A DNA stretch of 48,317 nucleotides from Prevotella sp. (GCA_017548525.1 JAFYZV010000015.1:1-48317), one strand, 5' to 3'. Shown: positions 1 to 10,002, counted from the first letter of the stretch. Translations and numbers: made by a program. The notes: generated by a model not told the origin, from the letters alone.

Positions 1-28
1 CCTGAACTCCTTGAACTCCTGAACTCCC
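1..28. repeat. Short CTGAACTCCT-type repeat cluster
   Basis: Three overlapping copies of a motif close to TGAACTCCT lie directly before the first gene. The same motif forms the arms of the inverted repeat between parA and parB (40879-40995), so it appears to belong to a dispersed intergenic family. The copy is cut by the window edge, so its true extent is unknown. Confidence 0.5.
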
Positions 29-34
29 AATAAT

Positions 35-829
35 ATGATTGAAGTAAAACATCTATATAAGTCTTTTGAGGACAAGGAAGTGTTGAAAGACATCAACACC
101 GTATTTGAGGACGGCAAGACCAATCTCATTATTGGTCAAAGTGGCTCAGGCAAGACCGTATTGATGAAAAACCTTGTGGGATTGTTGGAACCCACCAAGG
201 GCGAGGTGTTGTATGACGGGCGCGACTTCGTGCGGATGACCAAGAAAGAGAAAGTGATGATGCGGCGCGAGATGGGCATGATTTTCCAGAGTGCGGCATT
301 GTTTGACTCTCTCTCCGTTTTGGAAAACGTGATGTTCCCCCTCGATATGTTCTCACCCATGAATTATAGCGACCGCAAGAAACGGGCAATGGAATGCCTC
401 GACCGCGTGAACCTCGTGGGGGCGGAAAACAAGTTCCCAGCGGAAATATCGGGAGGAATGCAGAAGCGTGTTGCTATCGCAAGGGCGATAGTGCTGAATC
501 CGAAATATCTCTTCTGCGACGAGCCGAATAGTGGACTTGACCCCAAGACCTCGTTGGTCATTGACGAACTGCTTTCCAACATCACGCATGACCTTGGTAT
601 TACCACCATCATCAACACCCACGACATGAACTCTGTCATGGGCATCGGCGAGAACATCCTTTTCATCTACAAAGGCGAGAAGGAATGGCAGGGCGTGAGT
701 AGCCAAGTGATGCACAGTAAGAACCGTCGTCTTACGGATTTCATCTTTGCTTCCGACTTATTGAAGAATATGCGCAACGTGGTGATAGAAAACGACATCG
801 AGTTTGAGCATAGACGGAATGTAGAATAA
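35..829 (+). CDS. mlaF: MlaF-like ABC transporter ATP-binding protein
   Basis: A 264-residue ATPase subunit of an MlaFEDB-type phospholipid transporter, which would energise lipid movement between outer and inner membranes. The Walker A motif GQSGSGKT is at residues 34-41, followed by the signature SGGMQKR, Walker B LFCDEPNSGLDP and the switch histidine in INTHDMNS. The SGGM signature and length fit the MlaF/Ttg2A group better than drug exporters. The MlaE permease that usually precedes it would lie off the left edge. The GH31 gene follows after 18 nt, so read-through is possible although the functions differ. The family call is firm; the lipid substrate is inferred from homologues. Confidence 0.87.
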   Translation: MIEVKHLYKSFEDKEVLKDINTVFEDGKTNLIIGQSGSGKTVLMKNLVGLLEPTKGEVLYDGRDFVRMTKKEKVMMRREMGMIFQSAALFDSLSVLENVMFPLDMFSPMNYSDRKKRAMECLDRVNLVGAENKFPAEISGGMQKRVAIARAIVLNPKYLFCDEPNSGLDPKTSLVIDELLSNITHDLGITTIINTHDMNSVMGIGENILFIYKGEKEWQGVSSQVMHSKNRRLTDFIFASDLLKNMRNVVIENDIEFEHRRNVE

Positions 830-847
830 ACCTATAACAACTTTTAT

Positions 848-3283
848 ATGAAACAACTATTTGCCTTATTTCTTGCCCTTTGTCTTTCTCACTGGGCACA
901 TGCCAAGCCGACAGAGGCTGAGCGTATCGACAATGGCAACATGATTTGCCAAGTACAGTTTTATGCACCCACCATCGTGCGTGTCGTGAAATACCCATCC
1001 ACGATGAAGGAGATGCCAAAGAAAGAGAGCTTCTCCGTTATCATGACACCAGAGAAAGTGGCATTGGAAAAAACTGAAACGAATGACAAAGTGGAATGGC
1101 GCAGCACTGCCTTGTGTGTTTCCGTAGACAAACGAACATGCCAAGTCACGTTCCGATCCATAGACGGGAGCCAACTGATTGCCGAGTCAAGCCCTGCCAC
1201 CTTTGAGTTGCGCACGGGCGATGCCGACGCTGGGCATTACATTGCTACTCAGGCATTCCAGTTGGAAAAGGAGGAATGCATCTTCGGACTTGGCCAGCGT
1301 CAGGACAGAGACCTCAACCAACGTGGCAAACACGTGAAGTTGTGGAATACCAACGCCAACATCACCATTCCCTATTTCACCTCAGAGAAAGGATATGGAT
1401 TGTTCTGGGACAACATGGGACTGTCATTCTTCGACGATGACGACAAGGGAACATGCTTCCGTTCTGAAGTGGCAGACATGACAGACTATTATCTTATGTA
1501 CAGCGACGGCACACAAGACGGCGTGGTAGCACAGATACGCAAGTTGACAGGACAGGCAACCATGTTCCCCTTGTGGGCAATGGGCTACTGGCAATGCCGC
1601 GAGCGTTATAAGACGAGCGACGAACTGGCTGGGGTGCTTGACCGCTACCGCGAACTGGATGTTCCCCTCGATGGCATCGTGCAAGACTGGCAATACTGGG
1701 GTTGCGACTCCAACTGGAACGCCATGCGATTCATGAACCCATATTATATTAATAAGGTGGACGACCCCGCTTGGGCAAAATACTTACCCAAAGACATGCG
1801 TAACATGAAAGCACAGAGCGAGCCTCGACTGAAAACGCCACAGGAGATGGTGGACTATGTACATAGCCAAGACGCACATCTGATGATAAGCATCTGGGCA
1901 AGCTTCGGTCCGTGGACCGACCAATACAAGGAGTTACAGGCTATCGGGGCATTGCTACCCTTCGAGACGTGGCCCCGCAATAGTGGTACCATCCCTTACG
2001 ATCCCTTCAATCCCAAGGCACGGGACATCTATTGGAAGCATCTCACCAACCTCTATCGAATGGGGTTTGACGCATGGTGGACCGACTCCACGGAGCCAGA
2101 CCACTTCGAGAAGCCAGGCGACGATGACTATAAGACCTACCTTGGCACGTGGCGCAGCGTGAAGAACGCCTTTGCCTTGGTTCACAACAGAGGCATCTAT
2201 GAGCATCAACGAAAGATGAAAGACAACAAGAAACGCATCCTACAGATGACACGTAGTGGGCAGTTTGGCTTGCAACACTATGGGGCGTTCTCATGGAGCG
2301 GCGATGTGACGAGCAATTGGAGGACAATGAAAAACCAAGTTCCGAGCGGACTCAATTACACCATCTGTGGTATTCCTTTCTGGAATACCGATCTCGGAGG
2401 GTTCTTTGGTTGGGATTACGGCAACAATCCCAAGAACCCTGCCATGCAGGAGTTGCAAGTGAGGTGGATGCAATGGGGTACGTTTATGCCCTTGATGCGC
2501 AACCACTGCTCCTCGCCTATGATCAATGAGATTTACGAATTTGGCAATCCAGGCGACTGGGCTTACGACGTGCAAAAGCAATTTATCGAACTGCGCTACC
2601 ATCTATTGCCATACATCTATAGCGCACAGGGCGACGTGACATTGAACAGCGGCACCTTGATGCGTCCGTTGGTGATGGATTTCGCCAAGGACAAACACGC
2701 CATTACGCTCAACGACCAATACATGTTTGGACGCTCACTCTTGGTGAAACCTGTCACCGATCCGCTTTATTCTTGGCAAGACAACAAACACACAGGACAT
2801 CTGATGTACCAAGGCGATGACATCCGTAAGATTAGCGCACCCGTTAAGGTGTATCTTCCCGCTGGTTCCGATTGGTATGACTTCTGGACCAACAACAAGG
2901 AACAAGGTGGACAGGAAATTATGCGCCCTTGCCCCATCCAAGAGATGCCCGTTTATGTCAAGGCTGGGACCATCCTACCTTGGGGAGCAGCCGTGCAACA
3001 CAGCAGCAGTGCCACATGGGAGGACATAGAAATTCGCGTCTACCCTGGTGCAGATGGCACATTCACCTTGTATGAAGACGAGGGTGATGGCTATGGCTAC
3101 GAGAAGGGGCAATATGCCACCACCACCTTCAGATGGGACGATGCCAGCCATCAACTCACCATCCACGACCGCCAGGGGACATTCAAGGGGATGCCCAAAG
3201 CTCGTATTTTCCACCTAACGAACATCAAGGGAGAAAGCAAGGACGTGGAATATCTTGGCAAGGAAATACGTATAAGCCTCTAA
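848..3283 (+). CDS. GH31 family alpha-glycosidase (alpha-glucosidase or alpha-xylosidase)
   Basis: An 811-residue secreted glycoside hydrolase of family 31, which cleaves terminal alpha-linked glucose or xylose with retention. An N-terminal signal peptide (MKQLFALFLALCLSHWAHA) points to export to the periplasm or surface. Next come the N-terminal beta-sandwich (GLGQRQDRDLNQRGK region) and the TIM barrel with FPLWAMGYWQCRERY. The nucleophile is expected at D413 in WWTDSTEPD and the acid/base at D486 in SWSGD. A C-terminal beta domain ends with TLYEDEGDGYGYEKGQ. Substrate cannot be fixed from motifs; the DSTEPD context resembles Bacteroidetes xylosidase/glucosidase members. It stands alone, outside any SusCD locus visible here, and ends at a strong hairpin shared with asnS. 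Confidence 0.88.
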   Translation: MKQLFALFLALCLSHWAHAKPTEAERIDNGNMICQVQFYAPTIVRVVKYPSTMKEMPKKESFSVIMTPEKVALEKTETNDKVEWRSTALCVSVDKRTCQVTFRSIDGSQLIAESSPATFELRTGDADAGHYIATQAFQLEKEECIFGLGQRQDRDLNQRGKHVKLWNTNANITIPYFTSEKGYGLFWDNMGLSFFDDDDKGTCFRSEVADMTDYYLMYSDGTQDGVVAQIRKLTGQATMFPLWAMGYWQCRERYKTSDELAGVLDRYRELDVPLDGIVQDWQYWGCDSNWNAMRFMNPYYINKVDDPAWAKYLPKDMRNMKAQSEPRLKTPQEMVDYVHSQDAHLMISIWASFGPWTDQYKELQAIGALLPFETWPRNSGTIPYDPFNPKARDIYWKHLTNLYRMGFDAWWTDSTEPDHFEKPGDDDYKTYLGTWRSVKNAFALVHNRGIYEHQRKMKDNKKRILQMTRSGQFGLQHYGAFSWSGDVTSNWRTMKNQVPSGLNYTICGIPFWNTDLGGFFGWDYGNNPKNPAMQELQVRWMQWGTFMPLMRNHCSSPMINEIYEFGNPGDWAYDVQKQFIELRYHLLPYIYSAQGDVTLNSGTLMRPLVMDFAKDKHAITLNDQYMFGRSLLVKPVTDPLYSWQDNKHTGHLMYQGDDIRKISAPVKVYLPAGSDWYDFWTNNKEQGGQEIMRPCPIQEMPVYVKAGTILPWGAAVQHSSSATWEDIEIRVYPGADGTFTLYEDEGDGYGYEKGQYATTTFRWDDASHQLTIHDRQGTFKGMPKARIFHLTNIKGESKDVEYLGKEIRISL

Positions 3284-3287
3284 TAAA

Positions 3288-3324
3288 CATTGACCATCGT
3301 ATGTGTATCATGCGATGGTCAATG
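3288..3324. terminator. Convergent hairpin between GH31 gene and asnS
   Basis: A perfect 12-bp inverted repeat (CATTGACCATCG at 3288-3299 and its complement at 3313-3324) with a 13-nt loop lies between two converging genes. It lacks a clear T run on either side, so it may act as a transcript-end or stabilising hairpin rather than a textbook intrinsic terminator. Confidence 0.6.
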
Positions 3325-3353
3325 ACATTATCTTTCGAAACAATTATCAAAAT

Positions 3354-4763
3354 TTAAAACTCCGCCGACTTAGGTGTCCGTGGGAAGGGGATGACATCGC
3401 GGATGTTCTGCATTCCCGTGACAAAGAGGATGAGACGCTCAAAGCCCAGACCGAAGCCGCTGTGGGGCACGGTGCCGAAGCGGCGGGTGTCGAGATACCA
3501 CCACATGTCCTTCATGGGGATGTCACGCCTTTTGATCTCACCCATCAACTTGTCATAATTCTCCTCACGGACAGAGCCACCGATAATCTCGCCGATTTGC
3601 GGGAAGAGAACATCTGTACCCTGCACGGTCTTGCCATCCTCATTAATCTTCATGTAGAATGCCTTAATGTCTTTGGGATAGTCAGTCATGATGACAGGCT
3701 TCTTGAAGTAATGCTCCACCAAGTAACGTTCATGCTCGCTGGCGAGGTCAGTACCCCATGAGATAGGGAACTCAAACTTATGCCCTTTGGCAACAGCATC
3801 CTCCAAGATTTTGATGCCCTCGGTGTAAGGCAGTCGGACAAAGTCATTCTTCAGCACCCCTTGCAACCTTTCAAGCAAAGTTTTGTCAATCATCTTGTTC
3901 AAGAACTCCAAGTCGTCTTGACAATTATCGAGTGCCCATTTCACACAATACTTAATAAAGTCCTCCTCCAAGTCCATCAAATCATTCAAGTCGATAAACG
4001 CCACCTCTGGCTCAATCATCCAAAACTCGGCGAGGTGTCGCGGTGTGTTGGAATTCTCGGCACGGAACGTGGGGCCAAAGGTATAAATCTGACCAAGAGC
4101 CGTAGCACCTAATTCACCTTCCAATTGCCCAGAGACGGTGAGCGAAGTCATCTTTCCGAAGAAATCATCATCATAGATAATCTTGCCCTCATCGTCCTTC
4201 TTTAGGTCGTAAAGGTTCTTGGTGGTCACTTGGAACATTTCCCCAGCTCCCTCGCAATCACTTGCCGTGATAATGGGGGTGTGGAAATAGAAAAATCCAT
4301 GTTCATGGAAATATTGGTGGATAGCTATCGCCATGTTGTGACGAATACGCATCACTGCGCCAAAGGTATTAGTCCGTAGGCGCATGTGGGCATGTTGGCG
4401 CATAAACTCAAAGGTCTGTCCTTTCTTCTGCATAGGAAAGTCATTACCACACAAGCCATAGACCTCAATGCTTTCACACTGAATCTCAGAAGCCTGACCC
4501 GCACCTTGGCTCGCCACCAACGTACCAATAGCAGAAATGCAAGCACCCGTAGTAATTTGCTTGAGCAGTTCACTGTCAAACTTCGTGGGGTCTACCACAA
4601 TTTGGATATTCTTGATGGTAGAGCCATCATTGAGGGCAATGAAATCAACAACCTTACTACTACGATGGGTACGCACCCATCCTTTCACATTGATGATAGA
4701 ACCAAAGTCTGTCCGACGCAAAGCATCAACCACCTTGGTCCTACGAATATTATTCTTCGTCAT
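3354..4763 (-). CDS. asnS: Asparaginyl-tRNA synthetase
   Basis: A 469-residue class IIb aminoacyl-tRNA synthetase that charges tRNA-Asn with asparagine in the cytoplasm. The N-terminal OB-fold anticodon-binding domain covers about residues 15-115 ([16 protein letters not shown]). The catalytic core carries motif 2 ([20 protein letters not shown]) and motif 3 ([12 protein letters not shown]). The C-terminus [16 protein letters not shown] is typical of AsnRS rather than AspRS. Length matches the family. It is the last gene of a leftward run, starting 18 nt after rluB stops. Confidence 0.96.
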   Translation of the reverse strand: MTKNNIRRTKVVDALRRTDFGSIINVKGWVRTHRSSKVVDFIALNDGSTIKNIQIVVDPTKFDSELLKQITTGACISAIGTLVASQGAGQASEIQCESIEVYGLCGNDFPMQKKGQTFEFMRQHAHMRLRTNTFGAVMRIRHNMAIAIHQYFHEHGFFYFHTPIITASDCEGAGEMFQVTTKNLYDLKKDDEGKIIYDDDFFGKMTSLTVSGQLEGELGATALGQIYTFGPTFRAENSNTPRHLAEFWMIEPEVAFIDLNDLMDLEEDFIKYCVKWALDNCQDDLEFLNKMIDKTLLERLQGVLKNDFVRLPYTEGIKILEDAVAKGHKFEFPISWGTDLASEHERYLVEHYFKKPVIMTDYPKDIKAFYMKINEDGKTVQGTDVLFPQIGEIIGGSVREENYDKLMGEIKRRDIPMKDMWWYLDTRRFGTVPHSGFGLGFERLILFVTGMQNIRDVIPFPRTPKSAEF

Positions 4764-4781
4764 AGCTTTTGTTGAAATTGA

Positions 4782-6227
4782 TTATTCAAATGCACCCATA
4801 CGCAGTATGTCAACTTCCTTCTCAGTGAGATAACGCCAGTCGCCACGGCGCACACCTTTCTTGGTGAGACCAGCAAACTGCACACGGTCAAGCTTCACTA
4901 CGCGGTAGCCCAAACTCTCAAAGATACGGCGCACGATGCGGTTCTTGCCGCTATGAATCTCTATACCGACCTGTGTCTTGTCATTATCATCTGCATATTC
5001 AATGGCATCGGCATGTACCTCGCCGTCCTCCAATTGAACGCCCTCGGCAATCTGCTGCATGTCATGGGCTGTCACTTTCTTATCGAGGAACACATGGTAA
5101 ATCTTCTTCTTGAGAAATTTAGGGTGTGTGAGTTTACTTGCCAACTCACCATCATTGGTCAAAAGCAGAACACCTGTTGTGTTACGGTCAAGCCTTCCCA
5201 CTGGGTAAATACGTTCTGGACAAGCATCCTTCACCAAGTCCATCACCGTCTTGCGCTGCTGTGGGTCATCACTGGTGGTGACACAATCCTTAGGTTTATT
5301 GAGCAACACATATACTTTTTTCTCCATCTTGACAACCTGGTCATGGAACAACACCTCATCACTGCGTTTCACCTTGGTTCCCAATTCGGTGACAATCACG
5401 CCATTCACCGACACGACACCTGCCGTGATGAAGTCATCTGCCTCGCGACGAGAGCACACACCAGCATTAGCCAGGAATTTATTGAGACGCAAGGGTGCAT
5501 CGGGATCGATATTGATCTCCTTGTAATCAATGCGTTTCTTCAAATTGGGTTTAGCTTTTTGTACACGGTTAGGTTTTGGGTAATTGCCACCCTGCTGGTA
5601 ACCACCACCATGTTGTGAACCATAACCACCCTGCGGGCGAGTTTGGTAACCACCACCTTCATTGTATCTTGGACGATAGCCGCCTTGCTGACGAGGTTGG
5701 TAGCCACCCTGCTCCTCGTTGCCATATCGAGGGCGATAGCCACCCTGTTGGCGAGGCTTGTATCCACCTTGTTCATCATTGCCATAGTGGGGACGATAAC
5801 CACCCTGTTGGCGAGGTTGGTAGCCACCTTGGTCATCGTTGCCATAGCGGGGACGATAGCCGCCTTGTGGGCGAGACTGGTAGCCACCTTGGTCATCGTT
5901 GCCGTAACGGGGGCGATAGCCGCCTTGTGGGCGAGACTGGTAACCTCCTTGCTTTTGATTGCCATTGAAATGAGAACGATAGCCACCTTTTCTCTGTGTG
6001 TTATCCGATTGTTGGAGTCTCTCCCCAAATCCTTCTGGACGAAACCCTCCCTCGCTTGAACGGTCAGAACTATACGCCCGTTGCGATTGGTTGATGCGGG
6101 GGCGTTGGGGTTTTCCACTATTGGGTCGATACACCCTTTGGTAATTACTGGGCTTATAGCCTTCGCGGCCACTTGCCTTTTGCTCTTCAGATTGTTCTTG
6201 AGGCTTGTTTTCTAATTCTGAATCCAT
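4782..6227 (-). CDS. rluB: 23S rRNA pseudouridine synthase (RluB/RsuA family) with Gly/Tyr/Arg-rich N-terminal repeats
   Basis: A 481-residue pseudouridine synthase that should isomerise a uridine in 23S rRNA. The C-terminal half is standard: an S4 RNA-binding domain (LRLNKFLANAGVCSRREAD) followed by the synthase domain with the catalytic Asp in GRLDRNTTG and the motif GKNRIVRRIFESLGY. The N-terminal 230 residues are a low-complexity extension built of 20-residue units such as GGYQPRQQGGYRPRYGN, probably disordered and RNA-binding. The ATG at 6227 (MDSELEN) is preferred over the in-frame GTG at 6260, which adds 11 atypical residues. It lies between purB (48 nt upstream) and asnS (18 nt downstream), suggesting co-transcription. 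Confidence 0.9.
   Translation of the reverse strand: MDSELENKPQEQSEEQKASGREGYKPSNYQRVYRPNSGKPQRPRINQSQRAYSSDRSSEGGFRPEGFGERLQQSDNTQRKGGYRSHFNGNQKQGGYQSRPQGGYRPRYGNDDQGGYQSRPQGGYRPRYGNDDQGGYQPRQQGGYRPHYGNDEQGGYKPRQQGGYRPRYGNEEQGGYQPRQQGGYRPRYNEGGGYQTRPQGGYGSQHGGGYQQGGNYPKPNRVQKAKPNLKKRIDYKEINIDPDAPLRLNKFLANAGVCSRREADDFITAGVVSVNGVIVTELGTKVKRSDEVLFHDQVVKMEKKVYVLLNKPKDCVTTSDDPQQRKTVMDLVKDACPERIYPVGRLDRNTTGVLLLTNDGELASKLTHPKFLKKKIYHVFLDKKVTAHDMQQIAEGVQLEDGEVHADAIEYADDNDKTQVGIEIHSGKNRIVRRIFESLGYRVVKLDRVQFAGLTKKGVRRGDWRYLTEKEVDILRMGAFE
5606..5948 (-). repeat. Intragenic 60-bp tandem repeat in rluB
   Basis: About six copies of a 60-bp unit encode 20-residue blocks of the form GGYxxRxQGGYRPRYGNxx. 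The first copies are nearly identical at DNA level and the last two are shortened to 18 and 16 codons. The unit is a multiple of three, so copy-number change would keep the reading frame. Confidence 0.9.
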
Positions 6228-6275
6228 AATAAAATAATCGCTTGTTGGCCTCACGGCCACGTTAATAAATATGAT

Positions 6276-7625
6276 TTAATTAATTCCTGTATAGTTGGAT
6301 GGTGTGATGTTGAGCAACTCCACTTTGACATCATCACTGACATCCAACGTGTTGATAAACTCATGAATAGTCTTCTTTGTCATCTTCTCATTTGTGCGGG
6401 TCAATGCCTTCAACGCCTCGTAAGGATGCGGATATGCCTCACGGCGGAGGATGGTCTGTATGGCTTCTGCCACAACTGCCCAAGTGTTGTCCAAGTCCTC
6501 GGCAATTTTATCTTCATTGAGAATCAGCTTGCGTAACCCTTTCAACGTACTTTGCATGGCAATCATGCCATGACCGAGGGGTACACCTATATTGCGGAGT
6601 ACCGTGGAATCAGTCAAGTCGCGCTGCAAACGACTAATAGGCAATTTCTGTGCCAAGAATTGCAACACGGCATTGGCAATGCCAAGGTTGCCCTCGCTAT
6701 TCTCGAAGTCAATGGGATTCACCTTATGCGGCATAGCACTCGACCCCACTTCGCCCATTTTAATCTTCTGCTTGAAGTATTCCATGGATATATACATCCA
6801 GAAATCGCGATCGAGGTCAATGATGATGGTGTTTATTCGGCGTAGCGCATCAAAGATTGCGCCGAGGGAATCGTAGTTGCTAATCTGCGTGGTATATTGC
6901 TCACGCTGCAACCCCAACTTATCATAGACGAATCGATTACCAAATGCCCGCCAGTCTATTTTTGGATATGCTACATGATGGGCATTGAAATTGCCCGTGG
7001 CACCGCCAAACTTGGCTGTGACCTTACATGACTTCAACACATCCAATTGCTCTTGTAGCCGATAGACAAACACCATCACCTCCTTGCCGAGACGGGTTGG
7101 GGAAGCGGGTTGCCCATGGGTTTTCGCCAACATAGGCACATCTTTCCAATCGTTGGCATATTGGTTGAGTTGGTTGATAAGTTCTTCTATTAGCGGAATA
7201 TACTCCTCTTCGAGTGCTTCCTTGAGTGAAAGAGGAATACTGGTGTTGTTGATGTCTTGGGATGTGAGACCAAAATGGATGAACTCCTTATAGGCATCCA
7301 GGCCGCCGATTTTGTCGAACTCCTCCTTGATGAAATACTCCACCGCCTTAACATCATGATTGGTAATCTTCTCGATATCCTTCACACGCTGGGCATCATC
7401 CACACTGAAATGGAGGTAGATGTCACGTAAACGAGCAAAGAGAGTTTTGTCAAAGGCTGCCAATTGCGGCAAAGGCAATTCGCACAACGTGATGAAATAC
7501 TCAATCTCAACACGTACACGATAACGAATCAAAGCATATTCCGAGAAATAATCTGCGAGTTTTTCCGTCTTTCCCCTATATCGACCATCAATTGGAGATA
7601 TGGCCGTCAACAATCCAACATCCAT
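6276..7625 (-). CDS. purB: Adenylosuccinate lyase
   Basis: A 449-residue member of the fumarase/aspartase superfamily. It catalyses two purine-synthesis steps: SAICAR to AICAR plus fumarate, and adenylosuccinate to AMP plus fumarate. The N-terminus MDVGLLTAISPIDGRY, the internal KTHGQPASPTRLGKE and the signature GSSAMPHKVNPIDFEN are diagnostic and include the flexible catalytic loop. Length fits the bacterial long form. The start ATG sits 22 nt below a TAACTTTG -7 box, giving a short leader. It heads the leftward purB-rluB-asnS run. Confidence 0.97.
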   Translation of the reverse strand: MDVGLLTAISPIDGRYRGKTEKLADYFSEYALIRYRVRVEIEYFITLCELPLPQLAAFDKTLFARLRDIYLHFSVDDAQRVKDIEKITNHDVKAVEYFIKEEFDKIGGLDAYKEFIHFGLTSQDINNTSIPLSLKEALEEEYIPLIEELINQLNQYANDWKDVPMLAKTHGQPASPTRLGKEVMVFVYRLQEQLDVLKSCKVTAKFGGATGNFNAHHVAYPKIDWRAFGNRFVYDKLGLQREQYTTQISNYDSLGAIFDALRRINTIIIDLDRDFWMYISMEYFKQKIKMGEVGSSAMPHKVNPIDFENSEGNLGIANAVLQFLAQKLPISRLQRDLTDSTVLRNIGVPLGHGMIAMQSTLKGLRKLILNEDKIAEDLDNTWAVVAEAIQTILRREAYPHPYEALKALTRTNEKMTKKTIHEFINTLDVSDDVKVELLNITPSNYTGIN

Positions 7626-7646
7626 AGCTAATACTTATCAAGGGTG

Positions 7647-7654
7647 CAAAGTTA
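7647..7654 (-). promoter_or_regulatory. Promoter -7 box for purB-rluB-asnS
   Basis: TAACTTTG on the minus strand matches the Bacteroidetes -7 consensus TAnnTTTG and lies 22 nt upstream of the purB start codon. Confidence 0.65.
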
Positions 7655-7732
7655 CGAAATAAATTGAAATAATCGCCAATAATCGTATGATAAATAACTT
7701 TAATTTTCGATTCAAACTTAATTTGCAATATG

Positions 7733-8863
7733 TCATTTACTATTTTTCTTATAACTTACAACTGCCCAACATGCCATGACAAGGGCTATTCCCATCAGTG
7801 CCAAAACCTGGTGGTCGATGCTTCGCCAATCACCACCTCGCACAAAGACTGTGCGGATGGCATCAATAAAATAGTGCATCGGATTAACGTATGTGGTGGC
7901 GTATGCCAAATCGGGCATGGAGCGTGTTGGCGTGAAGAGACCACTAAGGAGCAACATCGACACCACGAAAAACCACATGACGAATATTGCCTGTTGCATC
8001 GTGTCGGAATAATTGGAGATGACGAGACCAAAGGAACTCCAGAACAGAGCCAGTAGCATGGACAAAAGAAAGACGAGCCATAACGATCCTTGGCAAGTAA
8101 TACCATAGATGAGCCACGACAAGACGAGGCAAACGGTGATGAGTAGCAAGGCTATCACCCAATATGGAATGAGTTTGGCAAGGATGAAAGCCCATTTCGA
8201 TATGGGCGTGACATTGATTTGCTCAATGGTACCCGCCTCTTTCTCGCCCACGATGTTCAGGGTAGGCAGGAATCCACACATCAACATGAGGAGCATGGCA
8301 AAGAGGGCGGGAATCATGAACACCTTATAATTGAGGTGTTTGTTGTACAAAAACAAAGATTGAACATTGAACTTTGAAGATTGAATATCGTTTGGCTGAG
8401 AACCCATGGAGGGAACCGACTCTTCATACTTCATTCTAAATTCTTCATTTACAATCTGTGACAGGTAAGCCCCACCCATCGCACCCTTTGTTCCATTCAC
8501 GGCATTGGCAGCAATGAGTACCTGCGGCTGTCTTCCTTGTCGCAAATCCTTGCTATAATCCTGTGGTATGACAAGGATGACATCGGCCTTGCTTGTCTCT
8601 ATCTCCTTCAATGCCGCTTGGTAAGTTGGCTTCTGTCCATTGAAGATAAAATAGTTGGATGCCTCAATGCTATGAACGATTTGTTGGGAGAGTTGGGAGC
8701 GGTCGTTATCAACCACATCGACACGGATGTTTTTCACCTCTTGGTTCATGACCCATGGCATCACACACATCATCATGATAGGGAAGATGACGATGAGTCG
8801 GGGGAGAAACGCATTGCGGCGAATCTGCAAGAACTCCTTTTGGATGAGATATTTGAGGGTCAT
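7733..8863 (-). CDS. ABC-2 type transporter permease (YbhR/YhhJ-like), second permease
   Basis: A 376-residue inner-membrane permease of an ABC exporter. It has an N-terminal transmembrane segment (FLPRLIVIFPIMMMCVMPWVM), a large extracytoplasmic loop, then a cluster of hydrophobic helices from about residue 180 to the C-terminus with the family motif GEKEAGTIEQINVTPI. Residues about 140-175 hold a low-complexity stretch (SQPNDIQSSKFNVQSLF) whose DNA resembles intergenic repeats (see findings). It is the last gene of the efflux operon, 48 nt after its sister permease; the two would form a heterodimer. Confidence 0.87.
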   Translation of the reverse strand: MTLKYLIQKEFLQIRRNAFLPRLIVIFPIMMMCVMPWVMNQEVKNIRVDVVDNDRSQLSQQIVHSIEASNYFIFNGQKPTYQAALKEIETSKADVILVIPQDYSKDLRQGRQPQVLIAANAVNGTKGAMGGAYLSQIVNEEFRMKYEESVPSMGSQPNDIQSSKFNVQSLFLYNKHLNYKVFMIPALFAMLLMLMCGFLPTLNIVGEKEAGTIEQINVTPISKWAFILAKLIPYWVIALLLITVCLVLSWLIYGITCQGSLWLVFLLSMLLALFWSSFGLVISNYSDTMQQAIFVMWFFVVSMLLLSGLFTPTRSMPDLAYATTYVNPMHYFIDAIRTVFVRGGDWRSIDHQVLALMGIALVMACWAVVSYKKNSK

Positions 8864-8911
8864 GGGGAGAATGGTGTTAACGGGATTGGTGGGAAATGTG
8901 GGGTATGGGGA

Positions 8912-9970
8912 TTATTCCAACCGTGTGTTGAACTTGGCGAGCGATATGATGAGAAGCAAGATAGTGATGCCCGAAAGGATAGTTACCTCTCGCATCACTT
9001 CTCTGATGCCCACACCCATAATCATCAGCTTGCGCATCGCCTCGATGTAATAACGGGGTGGTACGATGGCAGAAATCCACTGCAAGATGACGGGCATGGA
9101 CTCAACAGGGAATATCATACCCGACAGCATCACGATAGGCACGAGCAGTACCATCGCCGAAAGTAGGAGTGCCATCAGCTGGCTGTTGGCGATATTTGAG
9201 ATGAGCAAGCCCAACGAGAGGGCAAGGACAATATAGATGGTACTCACCAGGTAGATCCATACAATAGAGCCATGCAATGGAACACTGAGGACATAATGCC
9301 CCATCAACAAGATGGTGGTGAGGATGACGAATGCCAACACAAGGTAAGGCACAACCTTGGCAACGATAATCATGATAGGCTTAACGGGCGACACGAGCAA
9401 CACCTCCATCGTTCCTTTCTCCTTCTCACGAACAATAGAGATGGAGGTCATCATTGCACACACCAACATCAAGAGCATACCCATGATGGCGGGAACGAAA
9501 TTGTATGCAGACTTCATCCGTGGATTATAAAGCATCTTCATGTTGGAGGCAGAGAAGGGAAGATTGAGAATGGTCTGTGTAGCATAGTTCGTCCATTGTT
9601 GTGCCATATTAGGGTCTGCACCATCGACTATCATCTGTACCCCATTCCTCTTGGAAGCGAAATCCTGCCCAAAGACAATGGCAAGGTCAGCCTTCTGGTT
9701 GCGTATCAACCGTTCCGCATCCATGGAGGTGCCGACCGTCGTCATGATGGTGAAATATTCCGAGGCAGCAAGTCGGTCTATGGCTTGCTGTGTCTGGTAA
9801 TCCATCGACGAGGTGACAACCACCGTTCGGACATTGCGGACATCCGTCGTGACAGCAAAGCCGAAAATCAACATCATCACGATGGGCATCCCGAAGAGGA
9901 TGAGCATCGTGCGCTTGTCGCGTAAGATATGCTTGGCTTCCTTGATGACGAATGATATAAATTGTTTCAT
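8912..9970 (-). CDS. ABC-2 type transporter permease (YbhS-like), first permease
   Basis: A 352-residue paralogue of the next gene: one N-terminal transmembrane helix (TMLILFGMPIVMMLIFGFAV), a periplasmic loop of about 150 residues, and five or so C-terminal helices with the motif EKEKGTMEVLLVSPV. It would pair with the second permease and the two-domain ATPase to export drugs or lipids. It starts 32 nt after the ATPase stop. The start codon is the ATG at 9970 (MKQFISFVIKE). Confidence 0.88.
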   Translation of the reverse strand: MKQFISFVIKEAKHILRDKRTMLILFGMPIVMMLIFGFAVTTDVRNVRTVVVTSSMDYQTQQAIDRLAASEYFTIMTTVGTSMDAERLIRNQKADLAIVFGQDFASKRNGVQMIVDGADPNMAQQWTNYATQTILNLPFSASNMKMLYNPRMKSAYNFVPAIMGMLLMLVCAMMTSISIVREKEKGTMEVLLVSPVKPIMIIVAKVVPYLVLAFVILTTILLMGHYVLSVPLHGSIVWIYLVSTIYIVLALSLGLLISNIANSQLMALLLSAMVLLVPIVMLSGMIFPVESMPVILQWISAIVPPRYYIEAMRKLMIMGVGIREVMREVTILSGITILLLIISLAKFNTRLE

Positions 9971-10002
9971 GAGGGTTGCTTGATGGATTCGTAGAGTGAG
10001 GA

